64,000 nucleotides of DNA from Protonemura montana (taxonomy: Eukaryota > Arthropoda > Insecta > Plecoptera > Nemouridae): the NCBI GenBank assembly GCA_947568835.1, contig OX387609.1:7579660-7643659 (forward strand), in the 5' to 3' direction. Positions 35,585 to 47,245 of the stretch are shown here, piece by piece (within the stretch, counting starts at the first letter, position 1; the number at the start of each line of letters is the position of its first letter). Position numbers and translations under genes: made by a program. A model generated the notes under the pieces. That model saw only the letters and a list, made by a program, of their open reading frames with translations, searched no databases and had not been told where the DNA came from.

Positions 35585-35770
35585 CTACTTTCTCTCTCTT
35601 TGAGTTTGACCGCGCGGATGAGTCCGACGCGTTGACAGAAGAACTTTCATTCCGTGAGCAATGCGCGTGAAAGTAATCATCTGATTGCACAGAGGACAGG
35701 ATGTGAATATCGGGCGGTCAGATTCGGGTGGCGAAGTCTTGAAGTCTTGGCTTGTTGTAGTGTCAGTCAT
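35585..35770 (-). CDS. Small ORF with CPxC segment, LITAF-like N-half (tentative)
   Basis: A 61-codon ORF, MTDTTTSQDF..RERK. Residues 27-44 include TSCPLCNQMITFTRIAHG. This resembles the first half of a LITAF domain (CPxCxxxVxTxxxxxxG), a membrane-associated zinc-binding fold of late endosomes. The second half (an HxCPxC knuckle) is absent, so a functional domain would need another exon; a GTAGTC directly after the last Lys codon could serve as a donor. The proline- and serine-rich N-terminus fits LITAF-like proteins, and the local CpG content is raised. No partner exon was found. It may equally be a chance ORF or a transcribed leader of FAM43, which lies downstream on the same strand. Confidence 0.2.
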   Translation of the reverse strand: MTDTTTSQDFKTSPPESDRPIFTSCPLCNQMITFTRIAHGMKVLLSTRRTHPRGQTQRERK

Positions 35771-36744
35771 ACTTCCAGGTGAATTTAGGTAATATTTGCC
35801 AAATTTGACTCTGGTGCGGGATTTTTTGGTAGGGTCTCAAGACTCGAAAATCAGTGTGCAGATGTTTCAATCCTCATAAAGTGAGAAAAAAGTAATCCTG
35901 AAGTTTTATATGATATTCAAACATTTTTCCCCAAATTTTTCAAGTCCTATTTTTTAAATTACATGTGTCCTAATCTAAAATAGAAAAATTATCACTTCTT
36001 CTGGAAAAAGAAAATTTTAATTTGGTTTGCAACAGAACTTTGCAACAAGACACCTACTGTACAAATTTCTACATATGTTTTTTTTTAAACTGTTTTTTTT
36101 TTTGTTAAATTGCTACACCGCTAAACTTATTTTACACAAACACAGATTGAAACAATCTTAACTGACCTTGAATCCAGAAGCATTTATTTGACACTTAAAA
36201 ACTCCGCATCTTTTTCCTAACGGGGATTCACAAATAACTATTAACCAATCGCGTCATCATTACGTTCACGCCGCAAGAAAATAGAGAGAAAAATAAAAGG
36301 TCCTACCAAAGGTCGAGGTTTGAGACATCATCTTTTCGCTAAAAACAGGATGCACGGCTTCCTTCGTAGACGTTCTAATTGCGAATATGACATAAGAATG
36401 CCAAAAACTCAGCACGGTGTTTGCTAGAGTCTTTCATCTTTCGACGCACAAGACCTTCCGTTGCTCAAAGTCAAGTTTATAAGATTTAAGCCAATCTTTT
36501 ATTGCACATCAAGGGAAACAAACAAAAAATCTCTTGGCGTGTATTAACCTTTCACTGAAAAATTCACTGGTACATTTCAAGATCATAACTCGTGACTCAG
36601 TTGAATTATTTATTTCTTGGTGGCTTCCTTTACATCCGTTTGCACATACATTTTAAATGACTTCTCTCATTGTCAAAAGCCATGTCTCAAGATAGTTCAC
36701 ATCACACCACCAGAAGAGAGTTGAAGTTTAACTCCAGAATTTGA

Positions 36745-36875
36745 GAAATTATCAGTCAATCTCCTACGGTAATTCCAGATTTCCAGAAGAATTTACTATA
36801 TTGATAACAACTTTACCCCTAAATTTAGAGGGTTAAGCTTAGACTCTTATTTGTGAATTCGACCCCAGATTTCAC
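36745..36875 (+). repeat. Dispersed element D, copy 6
   Basis: TTATCAGTCAATCTCCTACG, TTTACCCCTAAATTTAGAGG and GTTAAGCTTAGACTCTTATT, then TTCGACCCCAG. Confidence 0.5.
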
Positions 36876-37859
36876 AATATAACACCCCATCTTTAAACAA
36901 TTTACACGCATTTTTGTACAACATTTCCTTATCGATTTTTCAATTTAAGAAAATCTCAAAGCCAGTACTTTTGGTAATAATAAGAAGAAGACACGTATTT
37001 TATTATGGGCGCTCTCCCATAGGGAATTTATTCAAATAGTTTCATAGTAAAATTTACATTTTTAGTAAATTTACTTCATTGAAGAATTTTTAGATTTCCA
37101 TACAGATAGAATGTGCAGATATTCTATATGTTCTAGATAGATACAAAATGTATTTTACCAAAGTTGTCATAGCTATGTTCTTATGAATCATATAACATGT
37201 AACAAAAAAAACAATTGAAAATGGTAATGTACTTTTATAGATCTTCGGAGGAGAACCAAAATGTTGCTAAACATTTCAGATCTAAAAAAGGACATGTACC
37301 ACTCCCAAAAACCGTAACAAAACGGCAGTCCACAAAGAGCAACCTTGTACAAACGCACAAAAACGTGCGTACACCATCTCAAGGGTGCCTCGGTGTTCTA
37401 CGCACAAGCATGACGCAACGCGGAAACTCTCCGACTCTAGAATAAAAATTCCAATGCACTTGCACCGTAAAGTACAACGCCACAGTGCACTTCAGAAAGT
37501 TGCACGTAGTGGCATTCTCGGATGTTGCAATCTTGCAGTTGATTGGACGCACCCTCTTGGCCGGCATTGGTGACGTAGGTAAGGTCATTTGCCAGGCGCA
37601 GATCTTGGCGTCGGTGAGTTGCCGATTAAATGATAAGTCTAGTTGCGTTTGTAATTGCGTGGGAATCAGTTAGAGACATATGTTGTGGATAAACTGGTTT
37701 GTCTATCGTTTGATTTTGATTGATCGCTATTTGTCTGGTGACGTAGGTTTGGTTTGTTGGCGTATGGTGTACTTTCTAGGATGATGATAAGGGTGATAAT
37801 GGGGGGGGGATGATGGGCGAAAACATCTTAAACGTTAAGGCCATCTTAATTCCGATATC

Positions 37860-37990
37860 TAAATATTTTTCAACTCTGAGTTAAGCTCCTAACTCTCAGA
37901 AACAGCTGCGTTTCACTGCAATTGTATTTCTTGCCATGGCAATTTATTTAACTTCCAGTCTGTGTAGGAGTTAAGTAAATTGTAATGCTG
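37860..37990 (+). repeat. Short dispersed element E with inverted ends
   Basis: TTAAGCTCCTAACTCTCAGA, AACAGCTGCGTTTCACTGCA, CTTGCCATGGCAATTTATTT and GTGTAGGAGTTAAG. Related stretches lie at 11555-11650 and 47850-47975 (TTTTAACTCACAGAAACAGC, TATCTAGGAGTTAAGAAAAT). The start and end motifs (CTCCTAACTC and GAGTTAAG) are partly inverted. Confidence 0.5.
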
Positions 37991-38435
37991 GATCTAAAAG
38001 TAATAAAAAACAGTCTTAAGAATATTTATATCTAAAATATTAAATCTATCAGAGATCGACTAACAAGCGATAGCTTATATACGGCGAGTGTCTCTTGAAA
38101 ATGCGCAAAAACAGCTAACGATATGCCTTTCAAATTTCCAATTTTCATAAGTTGCAATTTAGTCAATTTAAAAACAGTGCCTACCTACGTGTCTGAGTTG
38201 CCTCGGGCAGAAATAAATTGGAACATTCGACAAGCGAGTTGGTAAAGTTGGTACGCATGCAAACATTAATTAGTGTTTTTTTTTCTTTCACCAATCTGCT
38301 TTAGGGCTAGTGTAGCTATTTCCGGCTAAAAAGACAACTGCTGGGTAAAAACTCATCTCCATGGTCACGGCCAATGGAATACTTCTATTTTCATCTCAAT
38401 ATCTAGTTTTTCAACAATTTCTAGAAGAATATAGT

Positions 38436-38690
38436 CTGGGTTAGTTCTGTTTGGGAGGGAAGGAATCCTGTTGTTCGCGTTGTACCGTCCTTCGGAAGGG
38501 ACGTTAAGCCAGTGGTCCCCTTGGTGCTCTTCAACAGGAGTAGGCTACGTGCCGGCACCGGATTTCAATACTCTCTTCTAGCCTGTCTTAGGTTCATCAT
38601 CATCCACTCATTCACCGACGCCATTAGACCAGTACCGCATGGCCAGATGTCAAAACAGTGCGTCGTAAAACCCCATTAATCATCATACGT
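38436..38690 (+). mobile_element. 5S-SINE body and tail, head lost (copy 6)
   Basis: Starts in the post-head segment (TTAGTTCTGTTTGGGAGGGA) and jumps by internal deletion to AGGAATCCTGTTGTTCGCGT. It then has TTCGGAAGGGACGTTAAGCC, GTGCCGGCACCGGATTT and the tail AAAACAGTGCGTCGTAAAAC. Confidence 0.82.
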
Positions 38691-38929
38691 TAAGTTCCTT
38701 CCTGTATGGGTCAAATATAGTGTTAATTTAAATAATAAATGTGAAGTGGGATGTACAATCTGATTTTCCAGAAAGTTTCATAATATTTAACCGAAACTAA
38801 ACATAAAGAAAAACATGAGAACAAAATTTGAATGAAATCGCGAGTCATTCTTCATATGTCAATGTCAAAATCTCACTGAAATTTAATTATATCCGTGCTC
38901 TTTTTTTTTTAAACTTCCCGCCTTTTAAT

Positions 38930-39180
38930 TTGATTGGCTCGAATGGGAAAGTCGTGCGCGCCGTGGGTGACAGTTTTTAGCAACACGAACGACATCGCGG
39001 TGTAAAAGACAATTTGTCACGAAATGTCAAAGACAACATTCGATTGATCGAACGCCGAAACTGTTCCTGGTTTTAAATCGTCACGCAGTTCAAGCATCCA
39101 ACGTTAGAGTGCATTTCGACGAGGAGGTCCTCAGAACACTTATATCTTGCGATCGGTTTTCAGTGTTAAGACCCTAACCG
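38930..39180. promoter_or_regulatory. CpG-rich pocket (possible regulatory island)
   Basis: GTCGTGCGCGCCGTGGGTGA, ACGAACGACATCGCGG and GATCGAACGCCGAAACTG stand out from AT-rich flanks. It lies about 5 kb upstream of the FAM43 start codon. Regulatory status is inferred from composition only. Confidence 0.25.
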
Positions 39181-39240
39181 TCCCTTAATTTGTTGTTTCC
39201 TTGGCAACAGCCAATCAGAAGACAAAAAATACTGATTTGA

Positions 39241-39582
39241 TTATTGATTATTGTGTTTAACGACGCACTGTTTTGAAAACGGGAAATGTGGCACTGATCT
39301 AATGGCGTCAGTGAATGAGTGGATGATGATGATGATGATGAGGATGATGATGAGGATGATAATGAACATAACCTAGCCTAGAAGGGAGGAGGGGAAACTC
39401 GGTGCCCGAACGTAGCCTACTCCTGACGAATAGCACCAAGGGGCCACCGGCTTAACGGCCCGTCCGAAGGACGGTACAACGCGAACAGCAGGATTCCTGC
39501 TGTCGAGAAGTTGATAAGCAAGGCAAGTGAATTTGCTGTACTAACTTCCATCTCTCTAGCCTCTCTCCCAAACAGAACCAAA
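39241..39582 (-). mobile_element. 5S-SINE, reverse orientation, 5'-truncated, expanded ATC microsatellite (copy 7)
   Basis: The reverse-strand tail GTGTTTAACGACGCACTGTT starts near 39254. The CATC-rich spacer of the family is expanded here into a (GAT)n stretch at 39322-39365. The body then runs GTAGCCTACTCCTGACGAAT, GGACGGTACAACGCGAACAG and GTTGATAAGCAAGGC. The 5S head is absent beyond 39582. Confidence 0.85.
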
Positions 39583-40154
39583 GACTGAAAAAGTGGAAAC
39601 TAAATTCTTTAAAATATTAAAAAAAAAAAAAATCAAACTAGGGCAGCGGTAAGCTAAAGTAGACATGAGTTTTATAACCAAGAAATCCATATTCTCCATG
39701 TTTATCCCGTAGACTGATCGCAATACAACTTCCCAGTTTTAGAAATGATTTCCTTCCTCAGGGATGCCAAGTTGCTAAAAACGTGCCATACCCGAGTGTA
39801 TACCAATCAACTTGATTGCTACGCTTTTCGTCGATGAAAGAGTCGCATTTAGCGAGCAATTAAAACAAGCAAGCAATGTTCAGTGACGGGAACCTAGATT
39901 ACATGGAGAATGTTAATCATTCGCACACGTGGTATTCAATGGCCTGGGCTATAATCACAGCTCGGTAATTATTTTGTAATTTCCTGTCGACAAGCAAACG
40001 AGTTCGGTGCAATTGTGTAATCGATATTTTTTTGAGACAGTGTTACAGAATTTTATCTGTTGGTTTTATTGAAAGTTCAGTAATATAGTTTGGAAACTTT
40101 TGTTGGTTCTTACATACATTTTAAATTTTTTTCGATTTCCCGTTAGTGAGAACA

Positions 40155-40397
40155 CACAACTGAATGGCATTACGACGGTCCCAGGTTCGATTCTTCTGGT
40201 GGTAAGAGCGCCATGTCTGCCTTAAATTCGTGGAGTCCTGGATTCGATTCTGGTTGCCTCTTTGATCCTGTCAGTGATAGCGCAATATCTGCCAGGTTCG
40301 ACCCTGGTCGCAGCCTATTATGTTAATGAGCGCCATGTCTGCTCTGCGTTCGTGAGGTCCCAAGTTCGATCCTAGCGTCCGGCTATCCTGGCAGTGG
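40155..40397 (+). repeat. Related tandem units with B-box-like motifs (four units)
   Basis: GGTCCCAGGTTCGATTCTTC, GAGCGCCATGTCTGCCTTAA, CCTGGATTCGATTCTGGTTG, CCAGGTTCGACCCTGGTCGC and GGTCCCAAGTTCGATCCTAG. These are diverged units of the same family as the 17.2 kb array, 23 kb away on the other side of FAM43 exon 1. Confidence 0.8.
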
Positions 40398-40399
40398 CT

Positions 40400-41984
40400 T
40401 TAACGATTTCCTGCATATGTATTTTTATTTTCATCTCTAATTGAAAATCAATCCAACTAATTTATTAATATCGATTTATCGACGAAGAATTTACTTGTGA
40501 AACAAAAAATTCGTTTCTCATTTGGGTGAGCTTATATTCCAGTATACTATGATTATTTTTCAAAGGTTCTGAACACGATGATTTTTTTTTAAGCAAAACA
40601 ATCTGCAATACCAGAGAATCAGTTTGTGGTGTCTAACGACGCACTTATTTTGACAAACAAGAAATCATGACAAACGCGATCGACCGGTTTCGGAACACAT
40701 AATTGAAGCCTCTATAATCAATCAGGTAATTGCAAGACAATTACAATGAAACTTGTGATTCATTGGTGTCTGCAGTCTCATTGGACCGGATCCCACCACG
40801 CAGCAACTTGCACAGGAAATCGGTTCGAATCAGACCGCAACTAATTCAACATGGTAGTGTTGATGACTTCACAATGAACAGGTAGATAACAGTGGTGGTG
40901 CATATATTTCTCTACTGTATTCCGATGAATATCTTAGCACAAACACACAAAGTGTGGTGTCTTGATTATGTACCGTAATTTCGGTATGGTTGTACTGATT
41001 ATGCGTAGCCATGCATTTGAAAAGCCTAACAAGGCGGGTCTGATATATCTTGAGATTTTACATTAAAATGGCTGGATTTTCGCTAGGTTTATACCGTGAA
41101 AAATAGTGGACGAAAATAAAATTTAGCATTGTTTTTTAAATCAGAGCGTGTGAAATTTTTTTTTTAGTCGTATCGATCAAAGAAACGTTATTTTAAAACA
41201 ATATTTTTTAGAATTAACATCATCAGTGCCTTAAAAAAGCAAAAATTCTCTGATAGTTCTGCTAATTTTTTGAGTAGCGAAAAATGAGTGGTTCAGGAAT
41301 CTTAATGTAGTCTTAGATTAATTCTAGGAAATGCTCAGCTTGGTTAGCCATTGTTTCCTTGCTTTTGATTGATAGCTTAAAAAGTGCGGTTCTGTGAGAT
41401 ATTCTCCTAGCTTCTCTTCGGCCCTTACGCAATCAGGAAATATTCTTTAGCTCACAATTAAACTTCGAGAGAAAACTAAAGATGCGGTCTAAAATTAAAT
41501 TCCGTTGTTTCGTCTCGTTTTTAGAGCCTGGTATTATCATGAACCAGACTGTGGTTTTTTTTTAATTTTCTTGCGAATTAACTGAACAGAACGGAAAGGT
41601 TTCAAGTGTTTGAATAATCGATTTATCATAAATGGACAAGTAGAATAAAACGATGCATTTTACTCTATTTATACAGACGAAGAATATTTTAATTAACATT
41701 CTAATTCATTTTAAATTCATTTAAAGCTTTGGAGGACTGAATTTGTAAATTTGTTGACTTAAAAAAATAACTGTAAATTATTGAGGATTTCCAGTATTGT
41801 AATGTTAAAATATACGCAAAAACTCCGAGTGTTCCGAGTGTCAGGTTTCTTTTCAATACAAACTTTTAACAAAAAACAATTAAGAAAACTCATGTTTTAA
41901 AATCGTTGCCATACGGTGCAATAAAGGGCCCTTGACTTTCAAAAATCTCTCTCTTCGGCCAAACCGTCCCTCATTTGCTCCTGT
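40400..41984. other. Stretch without recognised gene
   Basis: Contains a reversed SINE tail relic at 40627-40670 and a B-box-like GGTTCGAATCAG near 40820. Nothing else seen. Confidence 0.55.
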
Positions 41985-42219
41985 CAGCGAGAGAATAGAC
42001 TTTTCCGGCAGAAGCGCTACCGGTACAAATCATCTCCATGATCCCTACCATTTTCCCTTAGCCCAAAAGATGTTATCGTTCCAAGATGTTTTGTTTTTCG
42101 AGCTTTTTTACTATTTTTTTTTCCCAATTTAACAATCTTGAGACTTATTTTGCAGATATCAGAAGTATTTTTAAATCCTGCCATTGAAATCATAACTGAA
42201 ATTTAATTCACGATTTTGT
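41985..42219 (+). mobile_element. Left part of the dispersed element that carries the 54-bp array
   Basis: TTTTCCGGCAGAAGCGCTAC, AATCATCTCCATGATCCCTA, TTATTTTGCAGATATCAGAA and TCATAACTGAAATTTAATTC run straight into the 54-bp array. The order matches the copy at 45010-45350. Confidence 0.6.
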
Positions 42220-42652
42220 AGCAATGCTGGGGAGCAGTCCTTGTGCTGGTATCTTCTCTCACGGGCTAGACTATAGCAATGCTGGGGACAGTCCTTGTGC
42301 TGGTATCTTCTCTCACGAGCTAGACTGTAGCAATGCAGGGGACAGTCCTTGTGCTGGTATCTTCTCTCGCGGGCAAGACTGTAGCCATGCAGGGGGCAGT
42401 CTTTGTGCTGGTATCTTCTCTCACGGGCTAGACTGTAGTAATGCAGGGGACAGTCCTTGTGCTGGTATCATCTCTCACGGGCTAGACTGTAGCAATGCAG
42501 GGGACAGTCCTTGTGCTGGTATCTTCTCTTACGGGCTAGACTGTAGCAATGCTGGGGACAGTCCTTGTGCTGGTATCTTCTCTCACGGGCTAGACTGTAG
42601 CAATGCTGGGGAGCAGTCCCTGTTCTGGTATCTTCTCTCACGGGCTGGACTT
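42220..42652 (+). repeat. 54-bp minisatellite, eight units
   Basis: Units start at 42220, 42275, 42329, 42383, 42437, 42491, 42545 and 42599: AGCAATGCTGGGGACAGTCC, TTGTGCTGGTATCTTCTCTC, ACGGGCTAGACTGT. The period is a multiple of three, so a 144-codon frame stays open through it (18-residue repeats around SPCAGIFSHGLDCSNAGD); I regard that frame as a by-product. The array sits in a dispersed element whose sister copies have one or two units. Confidence 0.95.
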
Positions 42653-43426
42653 CAATAGTTTCAAATAGTCGAATTTGCTATGTCGTTCCTTCGTTCAGTA
42701 TGTACAAGTAGCTCAATCCATATCAGGCTACAACCGAACAAATAAATCTTTCATTTTCATCCGATATACACTGAGATTCCTCGCTTGCCAAGTACGATAA
42801 GCCAATCTTTGCCGGTGTGAAACAGATCGGAAACATTCCACTGAATAAAATGCACTTTGTGAAAGGATTTCAAGTGCATCACGCTGCATATCCAAGATGC
42901 ACATTCGCTAGCAAATGATAAAGTCTCGCCTCGACAAGGTGTTGATTTGTAAATTCTTAATATTTTTAAATTAATTTTCTGCATTGAACTTGAAGAGATT
43001 TCACATATAAAAGTCGTGGAAGCTTTGTTGACAAGAGCAAAGAGTGACGTTTTTCTTTGTATTATCTTACTTTACAAAGGTAACAAATATTTGAACTTTT
43101 ATCTATTGTTTTTTTGACATCGTCTAACGGCAAATGCTACAAATCGTAAATTAACGCGACAAATTTAATCAACTGATTAGCATTATATATTCAAAAAAGT
43201 GTTATTTACAACGTTTCGCTGTTTGCCAAATAGTGCAGCGGAGAGACTCGCAAATAAGTGGAAATTACATGATGTTTGCGATTACGTACGTATGTGTCTT
43301 GATGTTGATTGTTTTCAAGATGTCTTTAAAAAAAAGAACGTGGTTTTTGTTTTCTAGCTCTGAATTCGATTAGAAAATCAATAATTATGATTTTGTAAAA
43401 GTTTAGGTGCTAATTTTTTAGTGGCA

Positions 43427-43563
43427 CGTTAAGAAGCTAACAGTTCGATAACAAAAAAAAATATATTTTTTTTATTGGCTGTTGCCAAGCGAATGAAAAA
43501 TGAACGGAAATTTAGATTATTAACAGGTTATTGGTTTTTTATCGGACTGTTATGTTCTTAACG
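43427..43563. mobile_element. Fold-back MITE with 25-bp inverted ends
   Basis: The left end CGTTAAGAAGCTAACAGTTC (43427 on) and the complemented right end CGTTAAGAACATAACAGTCC agree at 22 of 25 positions. The interior carries ATTGGCTGTTGCCAAGCGAA. A diverged relative may lie at 4605-4690. Confidence 0.55.
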
Positions 43564-44257
43564 AGCTGTTAGCATTCAACGGACGACAAAAACGGCCCTT
43601 ACAGTGTGGTAGATGCACAAAAAATAAAGGGAGAAAAATGGGTTCCACCAAAATGTGTCTACCCTAACGCCGTTGATCGCCAAAAAGGAAGAAGTGCAAA
43701 ATATTAACTTAATCTGTATCTAGTTCCAAAATCTAGACATAGCTGTCAAAATATTTGAAAAAATACATTTTATTTATGAAGATAAACAACAAATTATATT
43801 GTGTTTTCCCTAATATTTCTTCAAAAAGACACACCAAAATAAAGTAAAATTGATGCAGTAACTTGTGACTACTCTACGTGAATTTTTAAGTCAACATGTA
43901 CGAGACATTTTGTTTGATTTTCGTGCCATATTCATGGCGAGATCTGGAGTCATGATTAACAATCATAAAAACTAGAAGCCAAACAACTGAAAACCTCTTT
44001 AAACCTTTTAGAAAACCTCTATAGAAAACCTCCATTCCTATGGATATCGAAGACCACTGTACGCAGGTACACGTGGCACTTCAAAGAAGGAAAAATCAAT
44101 CAGTCCAATTGATTGTGAATTCTGTTACTTTATTCAATCTTCTTTACTGTACTAGTACAGCAATGTAGATGACATACCAGTTCATTTTCCAACTCAAATT
44201 CAAATTGCTTACAAAAAACTAATTAAAAATGAAGATGCAATTGGTTTCTAGTTTGTA

Positions 44258-44590
44258 TAGTCAGAGACACAGTGTTAATGTTAAACTTTCTGTTGAGCAA
44301 ACGAGGCCGGCAACACTTTGTAACGGTTGTGACCACCCGATGGCGCTTGTGACCGTCATTTTTTAACAAATCTCTACAATTAAATAATTACGACTCAAAA
44401 TATCGATACATTTATATTAACCGTTTGGGTTATTTGAGCGTAAACCAATCTCAAATACGAGTACTTTTACAGAAATAATTAAATTAAATTTCTTAGGACT
44501 TGAAACGACGGTTACTCTAACTTTGGGCGATCACCATTTATTGGTTGGTAATTTTCGCAAAGACAGTTCATCATAAGCACTGAGATTCTT
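44258..44590 (-). mobile_element. MITE family B, copy 6
   Basis: Reverse orientation, upstream of FAM43: CAGTGTTAATGTTAAACTTT, CACCCGATGGCGCTTGTGAC, GAGCGTAAACCAATCTCAAA and GAAACGACGGTTACTCTAAC, ending TTCATCATAAGCACTGAG. Confidence 0.75.
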
Positions 44591-45009
44591 GAAAATAATT
44601 TCGACAAAAATAGAATTTCAACTGCCAGTCCAGTCTAGACGATACAAAGTCCTTATCTCTGATACCTATACTCGTGTAATTCAATTGTCACAAAGCGACT
44701 AACATGTATGTAAAGGTGACATCACACAAGTTGACACACGTAGATAAAACTATGTACAATTTATTTAACAATTAGCTTCTTTTGCTAGGTAATTAATGGT
44801 TGTAATAAAACACTCACTACTGACTATTTTTAACCTTTACAAAAGGTACGACGCATACTGATGTCCGTTGGGGATATCTAATAGAATTGCCACAATATTT
44901 CATATCTCGCAATTAATTAATATTTAATTGCCTTACGTCCCGAAGAATCTTCCCTAAATTCCTTTCCACAAATCAAATAAAGCGTTTCATTGCTTTTTTT
45001 ATTGCTTCG

Positions 45010-45350
45010 CTGAGTGAGAGAACTTTGTTTTTCCGACAGGCGCCACCGGTCGTTTTAGGGTGACAAGCGGGCAGACTCTCATTTTTAAAACCACTTCAAA
45101 TCATCTCCCCTGATGTTCGATATTTTCCTTTTGCCTTACAGCTTTTGACGTGCCAAGGTATATTCTATTTCAGCTCCTTTCAGATTTTTTCTTCAATTAA
45201 AAAAATCCTAGAAATTATTTAGCAGTTACAAGAAGTATTTTGAAACCCAGCTTCTGAATTCATAACTTAAATTGCATTTATGAATTGGTGTAGCAATGCT
45301 GAGGTGCATTCCTTGTGCTGGTATCTTCTCTCTCAGGCCAAACTGTGCAA
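45010..45350 (+). mobile_element. Sister copy of the minisatellite-bearing element, one unit only
   Basis: TTTTTCCGACAGGCGCCACC, AAATCATCTCCCCTGATGTT, TTTAGCAGTTACAAGAAGTA, AATTCATAACTTAAATTGCA, then a single unit TAGCAATGCTGAGGTGCATT, CCTTGTGCTGGTATCTTCTC. A left-end relic also lies at 23757-23795 (GTCCGACAGAAGCGCCACTG). Confidence 0.65.
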
Positions 45351-46959
45351 TCTCTAATATTTCTCTCCGAAAATGGATATTTTATTTTCACAATAATAGT
45401 AATGTCAACAACCTTTTACGACCTTTAACTTGTGAACCCTTCTGATTCTAAAAAATCTAAAAAATAAAAACTACAAATACAATTTCAATACCGTTCCTAT
45501 AGAGACAAACATGATTGTTTACATAAAATCTCTCTGCCGCTGTATAGGAATTATACCCCCTTATAATATCATCAGTTTGATTACATATATGTAACACGTG
45601 AAAATCCTCATTGGTGAAAATAGACATGTATACACATGAAAGCACCTGAATTTACGACAGGCTTTGAGATCTGCATCGAGTTTTCATTGAAAGCGAGGGA
45701 TTATGTTTACCCGTGCTTTTGAAACCGCGTGGAACTGAAGGATTCTGGTGTGTTCAGCTTCCAAACGAACTTGTCGACCACTCGGTTCACTGGTTCTGTA
45801 AACGCTTTGCTGATTTTCAAATAATTCATCGAGGTGGTTAATCGGAAACGATAAGCCTTTGGGAAAGGTATGGTTTCGAATGGAACTGCTTTGGGGCGAT
45901 TGTGTTTAAAGATTTGCGGGTTTTTAGAATTAGTGTGCTGGCTTGCATGCTAGTGGATTAAAGGTGTTCTTTTTTTGTAGTGATATTTTCTTGAATATAG
46001 TAGTTCGTTGTTTCGTAGTAAATATAAATATTCGTAGTTTTTTGTCAAATTACCAATGCTGATTTTTTCTTGTTAGATCTGTCAGTGAATCGATGTGTTT
46101 TCCAATTGCACCGTCATTGTATTATTAAGACTAGATTCCAAAATGAAGATATCATTTTATTCACCTTCTACCACAAGTTATTGACATTTAACAAATCGAA
46201 ATGTTCTCCCCGATATCGCAATTAATTCGCAATAGTAGGTTTCTCGAGTAGCCGAGTCCAGTAAATTGCATCACTAAACAAACAGAGTCTAGTTGTCATT
46301 GCTCTCAAGATTTTAAGCGATCAGGGACCTTAATTGAATACGTCTTGACACTAATTCGCAAATAAATTTTGATTAAACTAGCGAAGGCCGTTCGCAGATA
46401 TTTATAAATACGATATTGACACTGGTGTGTTTATTTTTAGCTCTCTTACAATACTAATCAATTTTCAGGGAAGTTTTGGTTAGTATCCTTTATCTTCAAT
46501 AAGTGGTAGCTATTTATAAAATAGTCACTGACACATTTCAAGTTAAAAAATGTTTGGATGTTAAGCTCCCCACAAAAAAATAATGCCATTTACACAACGT
46601 AGAAATTATACCATCAAAAAAAAAACGTAGCAAAACGCCAAAAACAGAATACTCTAAAAAAAAATTCAAACGCAATTTCGTTACAATTGCGTTTTTAAAA
46701 CCATCCTATTCATGTTCACCATAACTTTGCATTCTTCTGTAATAGAATTTATGTATATCCAAAACCATATATGACTGTCAACGCTTCGAATTTTAAACTC
46801 TCATAAAACTTTCACTAAAAACCAGTGCAAAATGCTAATAGACAAAAAATGTTTTCGAATTCTTTTTTTTTTTGCATTCAAAATTTAGTGGTAGATAAAA
46901 TAAGCAGATAGCTAAGTATGTTAGTGTGTACCAAGGCTGATGATAGACTTAACCTGTCA
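45351..46959. other. Stretch without recognised gene
   Basis: AT-rich, no recognised element or exon. The same holds for 47250-48595 apart from an element E relative at 47850-47975. Confidence 0.55.
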
Positions 46960-47245
46960 GAGCAGAGGGGAAACCCGTTGCCCGAACGTAGCCTACTCCT
47001 GTCGAAGAGCACCAAGGGGACCACCGGCTTGACGTCCCTTCCAAAGGAAGGTACAACGCGAACAACAGGATTCCTCCACAAATCCATGCTGTCGAGTGTT
47101 TGATAAGCAAGGCGAATGAAGTTGCTGTATTAACTATCATCCCTCCAACCTCTGTCCCAAACAGAACTGGTCATGAGTATGACGGTCACCCATCCAATAC
47201 TAGACCCAGCATAAGTGTAGCTCAACTTCAATGATCTCACCAGTA
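46960..47245 (-). mobile_element. 5S-SINE, reverse orientation, tail lost (copy 8)
   Basis: Carries the body in reverse (GTAGCCTACTCCTGTCGAAG, ATTCCTCCACAAATCCATGC, GTTTGATAAGCAAGGCGAAT) and the head in reverse (GGTCACCCATCCAATACTAG). The head is decayed after box A. The 3' tail is missing on the left side. Confidence 0.83.

Larger units (their letters stand above)
35771..38435. other. Upstream stretch without recognised gene
   Basis: Holds element D copy 6 and element E. A moderately CpG-rich patch lies at 37310-37640 with overlapping short frames on both strands and no recognised product. Confidence 0.5.

Noticed and set aside
42224-42658. 144-codon ORF of 18-residue repeats as a protein gene
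   Set aside because: It is fully explained by a 54-bp minisatellite whose period is a multiple of three; sister copies of the element lack the expansion and the frame.
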